A stretch of 64,000 nt of DNA. Source: Papaver somniferum (lineage: Eukaryota > Streptophyta > Magnoliopsida > Ranunculales > Papaveraceae). The translations under genes were made by a program, and so were the position numbers. The notes under the pieces are model-generated. The model made no database searches and had not been told where the DNA came from. It saw only the letters and a list, made by a program, of their open reading frames with translations. The stretch spans positions 7,006,001-7,070,000 of the forward strand of contig NW_020621936.1 of the NCBI RefSeq assembly GCF_003573695.1. The letters run 5' to 3'. This document shows positions 1-12,991 of the stretch, in pieces; position 1 is the first letter of the stretch; every line of letters begins with the position of its first letter.

Positions 1-120
1 TTAAAGGATCTACACTAAGATTAATCCCTTTACAGGATCTCTAGTAGGACCAATCCCTAAAGGATATTTACTAGGACCGATCCTGAGGATCTCTAGTAGG
101 ACCGATCCTTATATAACCAA
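1..120. repeat. short degenerate direct repeats
   Basis: A word close to GGATCTCTAGTAGGACC recurs four times in 120 bases, at roughly 20-40 base spacing, with variants ending CGATCC or CAATCC. No coding potential is visible. It lies at the window edge, so a larger array may continue to the left. Confidence 0.6.
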
Positions 121-690
121 AAGTGCATTTTCGATTTCTCTACTATCTTAAGTTTATGTAGATATCGAAATGTAGTTTTGGTTAGAAAGGAAAGTTCACA
201 AAATGTAGATATAGTATTTGAACATGGGCTAAACTCTTATTTACTTAATGTTTAAGTATTTCCTTGTTAATCAAGGCGAGATCCGGAAACCAAAATATTC
301 AGAGTTATGTGATTTCCATATCCCAGAGGTTTGCACACCTTTTTTTTCTATATTAGTAAAATATATATATGTATGCTAGCTAATATTAGCCGCCAACTAA
401 TATTTATTTCGGTATAAAAGTTGTATTACAGTTGGAATTTGTCAAAACCGAAAATATATTATTATTGCATATCTTAAGAATTTTCGGATGTGGTAATTTA
501 TTGTTGTCCAAACAATCCTTAGTCACTACATTACAAATAGTGGAGATTGTATTCTTACAAAATCATCATGTGACACACTACCTAACTGTTTATGTGGGAA
601 TCCAACTCGTTAATAGAGGAGATAAATCTAATTACGTGAAAATCTCTTGTGTGACCTTTGTTTAAAGTCTTCTTTGGGATCAAGAAATGT
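121..690 (+). mobile_element. LTR remnant related to the 29934-32611 LTR
   Basis: Several blocks match the 30.9-31.5 kb part of the LTR at 29934-32611: the words around AACATG with repeated TTAAT, TGTTGTCCAAACAA, and the late block TTTAAAG...TGGGATCAAGAA. Order and orientation are the same, so this is a diverged partial copy of that LTR (U3/R side). Both true ends are missing. The predicted 77-residue ORF inside has no protein-like features. Confidence 0.55.
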
Positions 691-1384
691 GACGAATCAG
701 AAAATTAAGTCTATGGCGCCCAGCCACGCAGGCGAAAATCCCCGATGCGTCACTTGTAACGCGATGTTTGGGCCTTAAAACTTCAAGGCTCGCGAGTTAA
801 ATACATGTCCATTTGTTATTGCAAGCATGCTTTACAAATATGATTCTTGAAATACAGCTTCTACAACGTGCCAACTTACCCTTGTTCTGTAAAAGGTGCA
901 AGGACATAAAGGTTAAAGCTGATACATATTATATGCATCATTGGTTTCCGAGTCCTTCCAGGCATATGGCATGCGTTTGACTTGCACATAGCCATAGAAA
1001 GCTAATTCTCAGCTTACTTACATTGCTTAGATATTCAGATGAAAGCATGCACTAATATTACTTGGGCCAAGGGTGCATAAGTCAGGCTCTGATGCTAAAT
1101 GCATTATGCTTAGTACAATTGGAAATCAAGAAACCAAAAATGCTCTGGTTTCTAATGAACGCAACCTCTAATGTAAACTAAATTGATATTCTCCTTAATG
1201 GAGAATATAAGAGTTCTTATACATTAAATATCCAATCATTTACACTAACTCTAACGGTCAGATAATGCACACTTTTCACTACCTGAAAGGATAATAATTA
1301 CCATATTAGACATGAATTACACTAAGGCATACAGGGTGCCCAATTACACTATTAGACTATGACAGGGTAGTAGAAAGGTTCACT
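691..1384. other. no gene seen; transposon-like debris
   Basis: No ORF with recognisable motifs. A word resembling a reverse-complement primer-binding site (GGCTCTGATGCTAAA, about 1086-1100) and a short stretch that could be decayed copia reverse transcriptase (about 1150-1290) are present but too weak to call. Confidence 0.4.
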
Positions 1385-2866
1385 TCCCTAATTCTAAGGA
1401 TGTTTAGAGTGCGGTGTTGGAACACTAAGGGGGTTGATTAAGCCTCTAAAATAAAATAAAGTAAGTACTTATATTAAAATTTATAGTGAATCTTTGATAG
1501 TTTTAGTGGAAACTCAAGTTCATATTAGTAATAGTGATAGAATAAATATTACTAATAGTGATAGAATAAAGAGGAGGTGTGTCATTCTTGAAAGTTTTTT
1601 AATAATTAATTTCATAATAATGCTAGTAGGATTTGGGTGGAATGGGTCCTGAAGTTCTTAAGGTCTCCCTTATTCAGCATTCTGCACATGCCATTTTTCT
1701 TGATGTTCTACTTCCTCAAAATAAAGATTGTGTATTTATTTTTGTTTATGGAGATAATAATGGGATAATAAGAAGATCTCTTTGGAATGATTTGGTTTCT
1801 TTCATTCAAATAAGAAGTCATTGATGATTCTAGGGGACTTCAATTCTATTTTGGAACCCATGAATAAGGTAAGCAACGCTATGGTGAGTGTTACTCAATA
1901 TTCTGATTTTTGGGAATGTACTCATCTTTCTTTTACTAGTTGTTTTATCAATTAGAGCAATTTGTAAGAAAGTAAGTGATTGATAATATTGATAGAGTAA
2001 TGGTTAATTTAGAACAAACAACTTAATTTCAGGATATTGTGGATGATTTTCTTACTCATGGAATTTCTGATCATAGTCCAAGTTTTGTCGCCTACTTTGA
2101 AGGTAGAATTCATGGTCCTCATGCTTTTAGGTTTTGTAAAATTCTGGTTGATGATTTGAAGTTTTTGAAGATTGTGGAATCTGTTTGGATTGAACCTATG
2201 AATGGCAACCCTATGGTTAATTTTGTAACTAAGCTGAAGATAGTTAAAGAGAAATTAATTGATTGGAGGAAGCCTAAATTCTCTAAGTTATCTGAGCAAA
2301 TTGTTGAGGCTAAAAAGGTTATGCAGAATTTTCAGAACAACTTTAGGAAAGGCCTTTATGTATGGAAACAGCTAGGTCTGGGAGGAAAGTTATACATTTT
2401 TATGCTAAATAAGGTATGATGAGTCTTTGTCTTAAGAAAACTCAAAAGTAAAGTGGTCGGAAGCTGGGGATTCTAATGTGAGACTTTTCTACAACTCCAT
2501 CAAAGAAAGGAGGTTAGGAATAACATATTGGTTCTACATCTAGGTCTGGTGAGAAGTTAGAGGATGATAAAGTTATCATAGAAAAGTGTGTTGATTTTTA
2601 TGAAGATTTTTTTAATTGCATTGAGGGAGGTTTATATCATTCTATAATTATGGGGTCAATTTAGTTTGAGAGAATGCTTCAACAAGATGATTATGATCAC
2701 CCGATTGCTCTTAATACTAGAGATGAAGTATTTTGGTCTTTGCCTTCTCTTAGTTTTAGTAACTCTACTTGTCCTAATGAATTCTCTAGCTACTTCTTCA
2801 AGAAAGCTTAGATTATTGTTGGAATGATTTTGTTGAGACGTCATTCTCAATCTATTTATTAAAAGG
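1385..2866 (+). pseudogene. LINE (L1-type) ORF2 remnant, endonuclease part
   Basis: Translated piecewise, this is the N-terminal half of a plant non-LTR retrotransposon ORF2. It starts with a WNTKG-like segment near 1410. A phosphodiesterase motif LGDFNSIL lies at about 1830-1853, and SDHSP, the endonuclease Asp-His motif, at about 2070. Next comes an open 126-residue stretch (2039-2419) matching the linker between endonuclease and reverse transcriptase, then a segment like the LP...PNEFSSYFFKKA entry into the RT domain near 2740-2810. Several frameshifts and stops make it inactive. It ends abruptly where an LTR starts at 2867. In life this enzyme nicks target DNA for target-primed reverse transcription. 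Confidence 0.75.
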
Positions 2867-3108
2867 TGTTAGATCATCACTCATAATTCAGAATTTTTGT
2901 CATCTCAAGCTTGTTGTCAATGTTAGATGTACAAAACTATATCTCGATTTCTAGTCCACCAAAATCAAATTTGAGGCTAGGATTATAACATGGTAGTTGA
3001 GTATCAGCTATCAACAAATACCCTTGATGATTGAAGACTGAAGAACAAACATAAACATTTGTGAGAACTTCATCAACAAGAGGTATGAGAAGAATGACTT
3101 ATCCTAGT

Positions 3109-5596
3109 TGAAAAATCGGGGGTCTAACAACCACATCTAATATTTCATTTAGGAAATCTGTATGGACTAACTCAAATATAATTCCAAGAGAATCAACTAG
3201 ACAGTCAGACTCAATCAAGGAAAATATATCCAAGAATTATATCTCAATTTCTCAAATCAATCGGCAATCGAACAGATAGAAATCTGTGAGTCGGATTAAT
3301 AAGAGAAATAACTTGGATGGTAACAAAGACCAATATCCAAGCGTCAATAAATTTCAATAAACAACCAAAGGTTGGATTCACCAATTGATTGAACTAGGCA
3401 CAACCTGTGATGTTTCAATTATATAGAAGATATAATGCGGAAAAGAATTAACACAGACACCAGAAATTTTGTTAACGAGGAAACTGCAAATGCATAAAAC
3501 CCCGGGATCTAGTCCATATTTGAACACCACACTGTATTAAGCCGCTACAGACTCTAGCCTACTACAAGTTAACTTCAGACTAGAATGTAATTGAGCCCTA
3601 ACCAATCTCACACTGATTAAAGTACAGTCGCGTTCCTTACGCCTCTGAATCCTAGCAGGACTCTACACACTTGATTCCCTTAGCTTATCTCACCCACAAC
3701 TAAGAGTGGCTACGATCCAAAGTCAAAGACTTGATAAACAAATCTGTCTCACACAGAACAATCTATTAAATTAATAAATATGTCTCCCACAGAAATACCT
3801 ACGAGTTTTTGTTCCGTCTTTTGATAAATCAAGGTGAACATGAACCAATTGATACACCGGACTTATATTCCCAAAGAACACCCTAGTAATATCAATCACC
3901 TCACAATAATATTAATCGTATGGTAGCGAAACAAGATATTGTGGAATCACAAAGAATGAGACGAAGAGCTTTGTGATTACTTTTTATCTTACCTATCAGA
4001 GATTAAATCTCGAGCTAATCTTAGAGAAGATAGTACTCAATACGATAGAGCAAAGTAAGATCAGAACACGCAACTACAGAGAAAATAGTTGGGTCTGGCT
4101 TCAGAATCTTAATGAAGTCTTTAAGTCGTTAACCTATAATGGTTTTAGGAAAAACCTGGGTTAAAGGAGAATTGACTCTAGTCGCAACTAGTATCACACA
4201 TGAGGTGTGGGGATTAGGTTTCCCAGTTTCTAGAGTTCTCCCTTATATAGTCTTCAAATCAAGGTTTGCAATCAATGCTACCTTGGTAACAAAGCATTCA
4301 ATATTCACCGTTAGATGAAAACCTGATTAGAGTCAAGCTATTATCTTTCAACCGTTAGATTGTCTTAGCTTGTTACACACAAATGAAATGTGCCTTCATT
4401 TAGATATGGTTAACCGTACCTAAACGTGTACACTTGGTTGGCTCAACAATAGTTACCCGAAGTTATCCATATGAACATTTTCATATCAACCTAAACCCAA
4501 CTAGTTCAAATGCTCAAATGAAACTAGTTATAGAGTTGTTCAATTGTTTATATTCTCATAGAAGTATACAAAACACAATTGAAGCAAAATCGGTTTTGAT
4601 TCACTCGAATCGATTCATGAACATTATAGCCACGGTTTGCAAAGATTGTATTCCTTTTTATATAAATGTATTTGTTCATGAGTATGTAAACATACATAGA
4701 CGATTTTAGAACTTAACCCACTCAGGTATGCAGACGGGTATGCATAAATAAGTTCCCGGACTTGGCCTTGTTCGCCCAGTATGCAAACGGGTACGCACAC
4801 TGTCGTTCACGACCGAACTCAGTTGAAATCAGTACGCATACGGGTATGCATACTATAGTTCTCGGACTTCAACTGTTGAATCAATACGCATACGAGTATG
4901 CATACTAAATTCCCGGACTTGGAATACACTTGCAACAGTTATCATACAAGTTCGCATACTGTGCTATATCCAATCAAAGGTTAATTATTCTAAACTCCCA
5001 TTTCAATCATTGAAACATTCTTGGAAGAAGAGAATAGTTGTCTCACACAAACTATTAGCTTCAAAGCAATTTTCAAGTGATCAAGTGATCAATACAAAAC
5101 ATTTCGAGTCTACATCAAATGACTGTCTCACACAAATCATGTAAGATGTTACCATGCGATTTCACATGATCATCTTTTGACTTTTGTCAAGAATAAAAGA
5201 TGAACTTGGTTAAAGGGAAAGCTTACTAACACATATTTCGAGAAATATGTAAGCGAGTTAAACTCACTCGAAATATCAAATGTGTATAATGTAAAGTCTA
5301 TATAGCTATACAAATTTTGTCTCAATAGGAGATTGAATAGAAATAAACTTCTGAGTGATGGATGAGTTCAAGTCTCCACATACCTTTTGTTGATGAAGTT
5401 CCACAAGCTCCCCTTAGTAGTTCTTCGTCTTCAATAGATGAACGTCGTTATCTAAATCTCAACTACACGTTCTATCCTAATCCGAGACATAGCTATAAGT
5501 AGACTAGAAAACAAGACTTATAGTTTTGATAACTAAACTTGACAAACAAGATTGAGATAGCAACGCTTGTGAGTTCGACCGAGCAGTGCTCTAACA
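3109..5596 (-). mobile_element. solo LTR, Sirevirus-like family
   Basis: On the minus strand this reads TGTTAGAGCACTGCTCGGTC... to ...CCCGATTTTTCA, the complete LTR of the family seen at 34390-36888 (2488 bp against 2499 bp). It is flanked by a perfect 5-bp target duplication CTAGT (3104-3108 and 5597-5601). There is no primer site or polypurine tract beside it, so it is a solo LTR left by LTR-LTR recombination. It interrupts the plus-strand LTR that starts at 2867. Confidence 0.9.
4715..4960. repeat. palindromic word module of the LTR (minus copy)
   Basis: Four to five near-palindromic pairs of the GTATGCATAC / GTACGCATAC type, each pair split by a few bases and separated by 40-60 bp. It is the inverted counterpart of the modules at 35045-35265, 40985-41185 and 49970-50170. 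Confidence 0.7.
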
Positions 5597-6386
5597 CTAG
5601 TTATCCACATATGTACTATTCTATCTTATGAGACTATGTCAATATGATCTTAGTAGATTTATATTGCAAATAAGAAATTTCGAGTTCAAGCTTATTTTGT
5701 GTAAACTCTCGATATATGATTCGAGCAATGAAAGTTCATAGATCCTTAGCAATACTAGCCAGTCAAGATCAATTTGAATTTTACAAACTATTTTTTTTTC
5801 AAAATTGATTTCTGAAAATTGGAAAGCAAAGTAGTTCACGAACTGTTTTGAGTTTGCATACCTAATATGTATACCAATTTCTATTGGAAATATTTCTGAA
5901 TTTGAATATGAGAACTGCTTGGGGTATGAATGCCCAGTGTATGTACCATGTCTTTTGAGACATAGTTATGTAGCCTTTAGTTTATAAAGGCAAAGTACAA
6001 GAACTGCCAATGGTATGCATACCCAGTATATATATAATTTTGACATAGTTCTGTTAACTTTTTTATAAAGGCAAAAGTTCATGAACTGCCTAAGGTATGT
6101 ATACCTTGTCTTTTGACAAATGAAAAAGTTCACGAACTGTCCAAAGGTGTATAAACCCAGTGTCCATACCTGTCACTTTGGACGTTTTTGTATATTTTTT
6201 TTGAGAAACCAAAAAGGACACTCTTTGATAAGGAGCTCTTGTACTTTTGTGCACTAATTATTAAGGCATCCTTGTAGTTTTGTCATATCTTTCATAAATA
6301 CTTCTAAGATAACTTTATTCACAAAATATTATTAGGCTTGTGGATTATCATTTAATGTTGTGTATTTTTGAACGTCATTATTGTTT

Positions 6387-9297
6387 GGATTATATGCAGA
6401 AGTAAGCCTGGTCTGGACCCTCACTTTCATTTCTAGGCCACTTTTTTTATTCTTGCAAAACTAGGCAAGTTAAACGGATTCCATCCACTTTAACCATCTC
6501 GGTCAATTTATGGCGTTGACTTGTCAATATCTCGCCAAAATATCATATAGGGAGATCTCATACATGTGGTAAGATTACTGAAATGCCCTTCACACGTGTG
6601 TGTCAGTCACGTGTTCGATCTCATTCATTCTTCTTCTTCTTATCTTCTTCTTCTTTGTTTTCTTCTCCTTCCGTTTTCTTTCTTCTGCTCAAATTAGTGA
6701 AGAGAGGATTTGGAATTAAATTAGGGTTTCACTGAAAAGATTTGTAGGAAGAAATTGATGATGGTTCTGAAATTGATTGAACATGGGAATTCGAGAAAAA
6801 GGGTTTGATAGAAATTGAGAAGCAAAGTAGATTAAGGTTCAGTTTGTGAAGAAAGTATTGATGGTGTTTGGATCTAATCTGAGGAGAATCAGAGACGGGT
6901 TTTTTCTATAATTGAGTATTAGATCGATGTGATTGAAGAGAGAAACCAACATGAACTGATGGAGATGCCATTGGTCGGAGATGTGATTTGCTGTTGTACT
7001 CGAATTATCAAGAAGAAGAGGTTTTGAAGATGGGTACTGGTAGAGATTATGAGATGGTAATGATGGTGAATTGAGCAAGGTTGAACTGTGAACAAGAGAT
7101 GCGAACAGAAATAGAAGAAATGATTAAGCTGTGGTGATTCAGAGTTAGGGTTTCCGTTGGTTTTGCTGCTGCTGGGTGAGAAATCGAAGCTTTGTAATGA
7201 AGCAATCAGCAGTTGTGTTGATGAATATAGATGGGTATGACTCATCTGGTGAATGGGTTTGAGCTCGATGGGAATTCAGGTGGGATTTCTTGTTGGATTA
7301 ATTACAGAACCAGAAGAAGAATATGGTGGTGCTACTAATTCACAGTTCGTGATGGCCTGGATGGAGAGATGGGTGTTGTGTATAATTTCACAGAAGACTG
7401 AAACCGAAAATTGCAGAAATTAAGAAGATTGGGTTGCTCCTAGATTTGATTTTGGTTTGTGTGTGACTGAGTTCTGATGGTAATTGGTGCTGCTAGTTGC
7501 ATTTGAGCAAGAACAACACAGGGTATGAGTTGTTGCTGTCGAGATATGCAAGGGTTGCACTGCAAGAATGGTTGCAGTCTCAGATGGTGCTGGTGCTTAG
7601 AATTACAAGTGGTATTGAGCTATTGTTGGTGGTTGTAGCTCATGAAAGTGAGGCATGAGGTGAGTAACAGAGAAAAATGTGCAATTGGTGTTGAATGAGC
7701 AGATGGGTTCTTGAGTTGGTAGGTGGTTTGCAGCGGAGTGATGTCGTGGTGAGATGAACTAACAAGAGCTGAGGACAAGCTGTAATTGCAGGGTTTTAAC
7801 TGAAGTTGAAGCTGCGAAAATGATGAGATTACAAGGCTGTAGAAGGTAGTGAAGGCTGTTGAAGGTAGTGAATTTGATGTGGTGATAGTTGGTTGAGGTG
7901 TTGCAGCTAGTAGAGATTGAAGACTGTATGTGTTTTCCATTCTAGGAGTTGCTTCTCTTGAGCTTTGTTCGGGAGCAATACAAGGATGATATGTATCCCA
8001 CTTGAAGTGTCCAAGGTAAAGAAATACTAAAACTGTGTTGATACTTTTTTTTCAAAGTCTGTCTTCATGACCAGTCAACTAGTGAAAAACAACGATTATA
8101 TTTTGTTGTAGTTGAAATTTTGTTGTTTAGACTGTATGGCTTGTGCAAGAATAACAATACTGTTTTAGAGGAGATTTCTAAGTAAATGAGATATAACATT
8201 TCAGACACTAAGTGTGAATTGTTGTAAATTCACATTAGACATTTGATGCCAAACTGACTAGAAAGGACACCTTTGTCTTGTGCTTGCTTAATTGGAACGT
8301 CTGGAGATCAGGCTGGTAGATTAATAAGATTTCGTTGGTGTCTTGGGCTTGCTAATGCTCGTCAGTGTTTGAGCGCATTTCTTTGTTTCATTGGAGACTG
8401 TTGATGGTTGGCTGTTGTTGAAGCAGGCTTAAAAGATGGTTGCAATGGAACTATGGGATTTGTATTTGGCAGGAAAGGGTGAAACTGGTGTTGATGAAGG
8501 AATATAGGCTTGCAGTGGCTTTGTTGCACAAGTATGGTTAGATTGCAGCTGTGGGCTGAGTTTTTGCCATGATTAGATGTATGTCTAGGATACAGGGCTG
8601 GTACAGCAGGTGTTTTTGTTGAAGCTGGTTTGCAGTGGAGATTATGTTATTGTTGAAGCTGGTTTGCAGGTGTTTTTGTGGCTGTGGCAGAGTGCAGTTG
8701 GCAATGGCTGTGAAAGAAGTACAGTTAAGAGCATGACAAGGAGTTGTTGCTGCTAAAGTTGGCAGCTTTGTGCGATTAACTGGTGGTAATGAGAGGGCTC
8801 TTAACTGTAGAATCAGGTGGAGAGCAGGAGCAGTTGGTGGCAGCTGAGCTGCAAATGGTTTATGGAAATCTAAAATGGCAGCTCAGCTTAGTTGAATTTC
8901 TGGTGTAAATCTGAAATTGGGTTTACATGGATTGATTTTGAATTGAAGGAGATTGGGCCAACTAATGGAACTGTGAATGGTGATATGTACAAATTTTTCC
9001 CGTGACATGATTCCCACGTAATCAGTCCACATGGCATATCCGAGCCCATGTAAGCAATCTACATGGCATATCCGAGCCCACGTGTACAGTTTTCATGTTG
9101 ATTTAACTGAGTTAAATCAATGATATAACATTAAATCAGTGATACAAAGGACTTTTAGGTCTTTTTAGTTACACCTAACGGTGCTAACTTTCCATCCATC
9201 ACTTTTGGTCAAAACTTGCCTAGTCTAGCAATAAATAAAAAAAGTGGCCTAGATTTGAAAAGCACCAAAAAAACAGGCCTATTTTTGTAAAAAGCCC
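6387..9297. mobile_element. non-autonomous Mutator-like element (MULE)
   Basis: The ends are imperfect terminal inverted repeats. The left end (GG..TAT.GCAGAAGTAAGCC) pairs with the right end, and the match is strongest at CTAGGCCACTTTTTTTATT and ACTAGGCAAGTT, about 50-90 bp in from each side. A 9-bp target duplication TTATTGTTT (6378-6386 and 9298-9306) and the GG...CC ends fit the Mutator superfamily. No transposase is visible. The interior starts with a TTCTTC-rich stretch and TTAGGGTTTCAC (6600-6735), resembling a plant promoter and leader, followed by TG-rich sequence with no protein-like ORF on either strand. Captured gene sequence is possible but unproven. Confidence 0.65.
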
Positions 9298-10000
9298 TTA
9301 TTGTTTTGACGTTCACAGACTTACCCAGTCCTTGTGAACTACCACTGTGCACAATTTCATTATTGTCCAGACCATAGTGCATATTCTTATGTGTAATTTC
9401 ATGGAAATATTTTCACATGCTTACATGAATTCCTAATTTGGAATTTCATCTAACCTGGGAAAGTATTAGCTTGGATTATGAACAACCTTATCTTGAACTC
9501 AAAACTACCCGTAGCCTTGAAAATCTATAAATAAAGACACTCTTACAACTGGATTTCTTAATCTGTGGCACTCTGGTGTCCTAGTTGCATAGCCAGAGCC
9601 ATTCTCTATAACCTATATTTTTTTATGAGACTGTATTAAGTTCCAACTTTAAAGATTTCACTTAGGGATTTGTGAAGCCCGACCAAACTATCTTTTACTG
9701 GATAGTTCTTGTATCCGGATCTTGTTCTACTGGTTATTGAAGTTCATGAACTTTAGTCAGAAAAAATTAGATAGATATCACAAAGTTATATTCGTCTCAG
9801 ACTTTGTGATTCCACGAGATAGATATCTAAACTCTTCATCGATTTGTTTGGATTGTTTTTTTGAGGTGATAGTGATCTAAGCTTATCTTTGCTAATAGTG
9901 TAAGTGTTTCGGATCCATGAGGTTTGCTAGACTTGTTCTACTAAAAACATATTTACAAACCTTGATTGAAACGTATCAAAAGGGAAATCAATAGGCTTTA
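7350..10000 (+). repeat. 2651-bp tandem duplication, copy 1
   Basis: This segment is followed directly by a near-identical copy (10001-12651). It begins inside the MULE and ends inside the flanking LTR, so it is not a transposon unit. Both junctions share the dinucleotide TG. I noticed only two differences between copies: A/G at about 7413 versus 10064, and T/G at about 9860 versus 12511. Confidence 0.9.
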
Positions 10001-12651
10001 TGATGGCCTGGATGGAGAGATGGGTGTTGTGTATAATTTCACAGAAGACTGAAACCGAAAATTGCAGGAATTAAGAAGATTGGGTTGCTCCTAGATTTGA
10101 TTTTGGTTTGTGTGTGACTGAGTTCTGATGGTAATTGGTGCTGCTAGTTGCATTTGAGCAAGAACAACACAGGGTATGAGTTGTTGCTGTCGAGATATGC
10201 AAGGGTTGCACTGCAAGAATGGTTGCAGTCTCAGATGGTGCTGGTGCTTAGAATTACAAGTGGTATTGAGCTATTGTTGGTGGTTGTAGCTCATGAAAGT
10301 GAGGCATGAGGTGAGTAACAGAGAAAAATGTGCAATTGGTGTTGAATGAGCAGATGGGTTCTTGAGTTGGTAGGTGGTTTGCAGCGGAGTGATGTCGTGG
10401 TGAGATGAACTAACAAGAGCTGAGGACAAGCTGTAATTGCAGGGTTTTAACTGAAGTTGAAGCTGCGAAAATGATGAGATTACAAGGCTGTAGAAGGTAG
10501 TGAAGGCTGTTGAAGGTAGTGAATTTGATGTGGTGATAGTTGGTTGAGGTGTTGCAGCTAGTAGAGATTGAAGACTGTATGTGTTTTCCATTCTAGGAGT
10601 TGCTTCTCTTGAGCTTTGTTCGGGAGCAATACAAGGATGATATGTATCCCACTTGAAGTGTCCAAGGTAAAGAAATACTAAAACTGTGTTGATACTTTTT
10701 TTTCAAAGTCTGTCTTCATGACCAGTCAACTAGTGAAAAACAACGATTATATTTTGTTGTAGTTGAAATTTTGTTGTTTAGACTGTATGGCTTGTGCAAG
10801 AATAACAATACTGTTTTAGAGGAGATTTCTAAGTAAATGAGATATAACATTTCAGACACTAAGTGTGAATTGTTGTAAATTCACATTAGACATTTGATGC
10901 CAAACTGACTAGAAAGGACACCTTTGTCTTGTGCTTGCTTAATTGGAACGTCTGGAGATCAGGCTGGTAGATTAATAAGATTTCGTTGGTGTCTTGGGCT
11001 TGCTAATGCTCGTCAGTGTTTGAGCGCATTTCTTTGTTTCATTGGAGACTGTTGATGGTTGGCTGTTGTTGAAGCAGGCTTAAAAGATGGTTGCAATGGA
11101 ACTATGGGATTTGTATTTGGCAGGAAAGGGTGAAACTGGTGTTGATGAAGGAATATAGGCTTGCAGTGGCTTTGTTGCACAAGTATGGTTAGATTGCAGC
11201 TGTGGGCTGAGTTTTTGCCATGATTAGATGTATGTCTAGGATACAGGGCTGGTACAGCAGGTGTTTTTGTTGAAGCTGGTTTGCAGTGGAGATTATGTTA
11301 TTGTTGAAGCTGGTTTGCAGGTGTTTTTGTGGCTGTGGCAGAGTGCAGTTGGCAATGGCTGTGAAAGAAGTACAGTTAAGAGCATGACAAGGAGTTGTTG
11401 CTGCTAAAGTTGGCAGCTTTGTGCGATTAACTGGTGGTAATGAGAGGGCTCTTAACTGTAGAATCAGGTGGAGAGCAGGAGCAGTTGGTGGCAGCTGAGC
11501 TGCAAATGGTTTATGGAAATCTAAAATGGCAGCTCAGCTTAGTTGAATTTCTGGTGTAAATCTGAAATTGGGTTTACATGGATTGATTTTGAATTGAAGG
11601 AGATTGGGCCAACTAATGGAACTGTGAATGGTGATATGTACAAATTTTTCCCGTGACATGATTCCCACGTAATCAGTCCACATGGCATATCCGAGCCCAT
11701 GTAAGCAATCTACATGGCATATCCGAGCCCACGTGTACAGTTTTCATGTTGATTTAACTGAGTTAAATCAATGATATAACATTAAATCAGTGATACAAAG
11801 GACTTTTAGGTCTTTTTAGTTACACCTAACGGTGCTAACTTTCCATCCATCACTTTTGGTCAAAACTTGCCTAGTCTAGCAATAAATAAAAAAAGTGGCC
11901 TAGATTTGAAAAGCACCAAAAAAACAGGCCTATTTTTGTAAAAAGCCCTTATTGTTTTGACGTTCACAGACTTACCCAGTCCTTGTGAACTACCACTGTG
12001 CACAATTTCATTATTGTCCAGACCATAGTGCATATTCTTATGTGTAATTTCATGGAAATATTTTCACATGCTTACATGAATTCCTAATTTGGAATTTCAT
12101 CTAACCTGGGAAAGTATTAGCTTGGATTATGAACAACCTTATCTTGAACTCAAAACTACCCGTAGCCTTGAAAATCTATAAATAAAGACACTCTTACAAC
12201 TGGATTTCTTAATCTGTGGCACTCTGGTGTCCTAGTTGCATAGCCAGAGCCATTCTCTATAACCTATATTTTTTTATGAGACTGTATTAAGTTCCAACTT
12301 TAAAGATTTCACTTAGGGATTTGTGAAGCCCGACCAAACTATCTTTTACTGGATAGTTCTTGTATCCGGATCTTGTTCTACTGGTTATTGAAGTTCATGA
12401 ACTTTAGTCAGAAAAAATTAGATAGATATCACAAAGTTATATTCGTCTCAGACTTTGTGATTCCACGAGATAGATATCTAAACTCTTCATCGATTTGTTT
12501 GGATTGTTTTTGTGAGGTGATAGTGATCTAAGCTTATCTTTGCTAATAGTGTAAGTGTTTCGGATCCATGAGGTTTGCTAGACTTGTTCTACTAAAAACA
12601 TATTTACAAACCTTGATTGAAACGTATCAAAAGGGAAATCAATAGGCTTTA
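10001..12651 (+). repeat. 2651-bp tandem duplication, copy 2
   Basis: Direct second copy of 7350-10000 at a constant offset of 2651. It carries a second right end of the MULE (to 11948), a second copy of the TTATTGTTT target site (11949-11957) and a second LTR segment with its TATA-like box. After it the LTR continues once at 12652. Confidence 0.9.
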
Positions 12652-12991
12652 TGTTAGAGGCAGACAACTGCCGAAAGTTTTCGCTTAGGCTGAAGCAACT
12701 CTTGATTGTAATAAATCTCAGTTAAGGGAATCAAGTGCGTAGAAACACGTTGGATTCAGATACATAAGTAGCATGATTGAAGGTGCGTTTTTTAGGGGAT
12801 GAATTTGGTCTCAACTACATTCATGTTTGAAGTATGATAGCAGGTTAGTGTTTGTAGATGTTTAATACAGTGCGGTGTTCAAACTAAACTAGGTCTCTGG
12901 GTTATTCTGCATCTGCGGTTTCCCTCGTTAACAAAATTATGGCGCTTGTGTTATTTCTTTTTATACGTTATATTGTTTATCTTTATAATGG

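Larger units (their letters stand above)
2867..12990 (+). mobile_element. old Sirevirus-like LTR, broken by three later events
   Basis: The LTR begins TGTTAGATCA at 2867 and can be followed through 2867-3108, 5602-6386, 9307-10000 and 12652 to about 12990. Between these pieces lie a minus-strand solo LTR (3109-5596), a Mutator-like element (6387-9297) and a second copy of 7350-10000. Matching family landmarks include the early CTCAAGCTTGTTGTC block, the palindromic GTATGCATAC words (5860-6170), a TATA-like CTATAAATAAAG at about 9527 (repeated near 12178), and the late GGTCTCTGG...TTTCCTCGTTAACAAAAT block (12892-12935). Its 3' end is missing: family homology stops at about 12990. No primer site or internal region follows. 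Confidence 0.65.

Noticed and set aside
1086..1100. Reverse-complement primer-site-like word
   Set aside because: Two mismatches to the usual site and no LTR end beside it.
1150..1290. Possible copia reverse transcriptase remnant (an LLNGEY-like run and HYLKG-like run)
   Set aside because: Only two short matches separated by stops; could be chance.
4715..4960. Spaced palindromic repeats considered as a CRISPR array
   Set aside because: This is plant LTR sequence; repeats are degenerate, spacers are conserved between LTR copies, and there is no cas gene.
7620..7940. 106-residue minus-strand ORF, repeated identically at 10271-10591
   Set aside because: It is Ser/Thr/Leu/His-rich translation of TG-rich sequence inside a MULE. 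The second copy exists only because of the 2651-bp duplication. No domain, splice context or conservation supports it.
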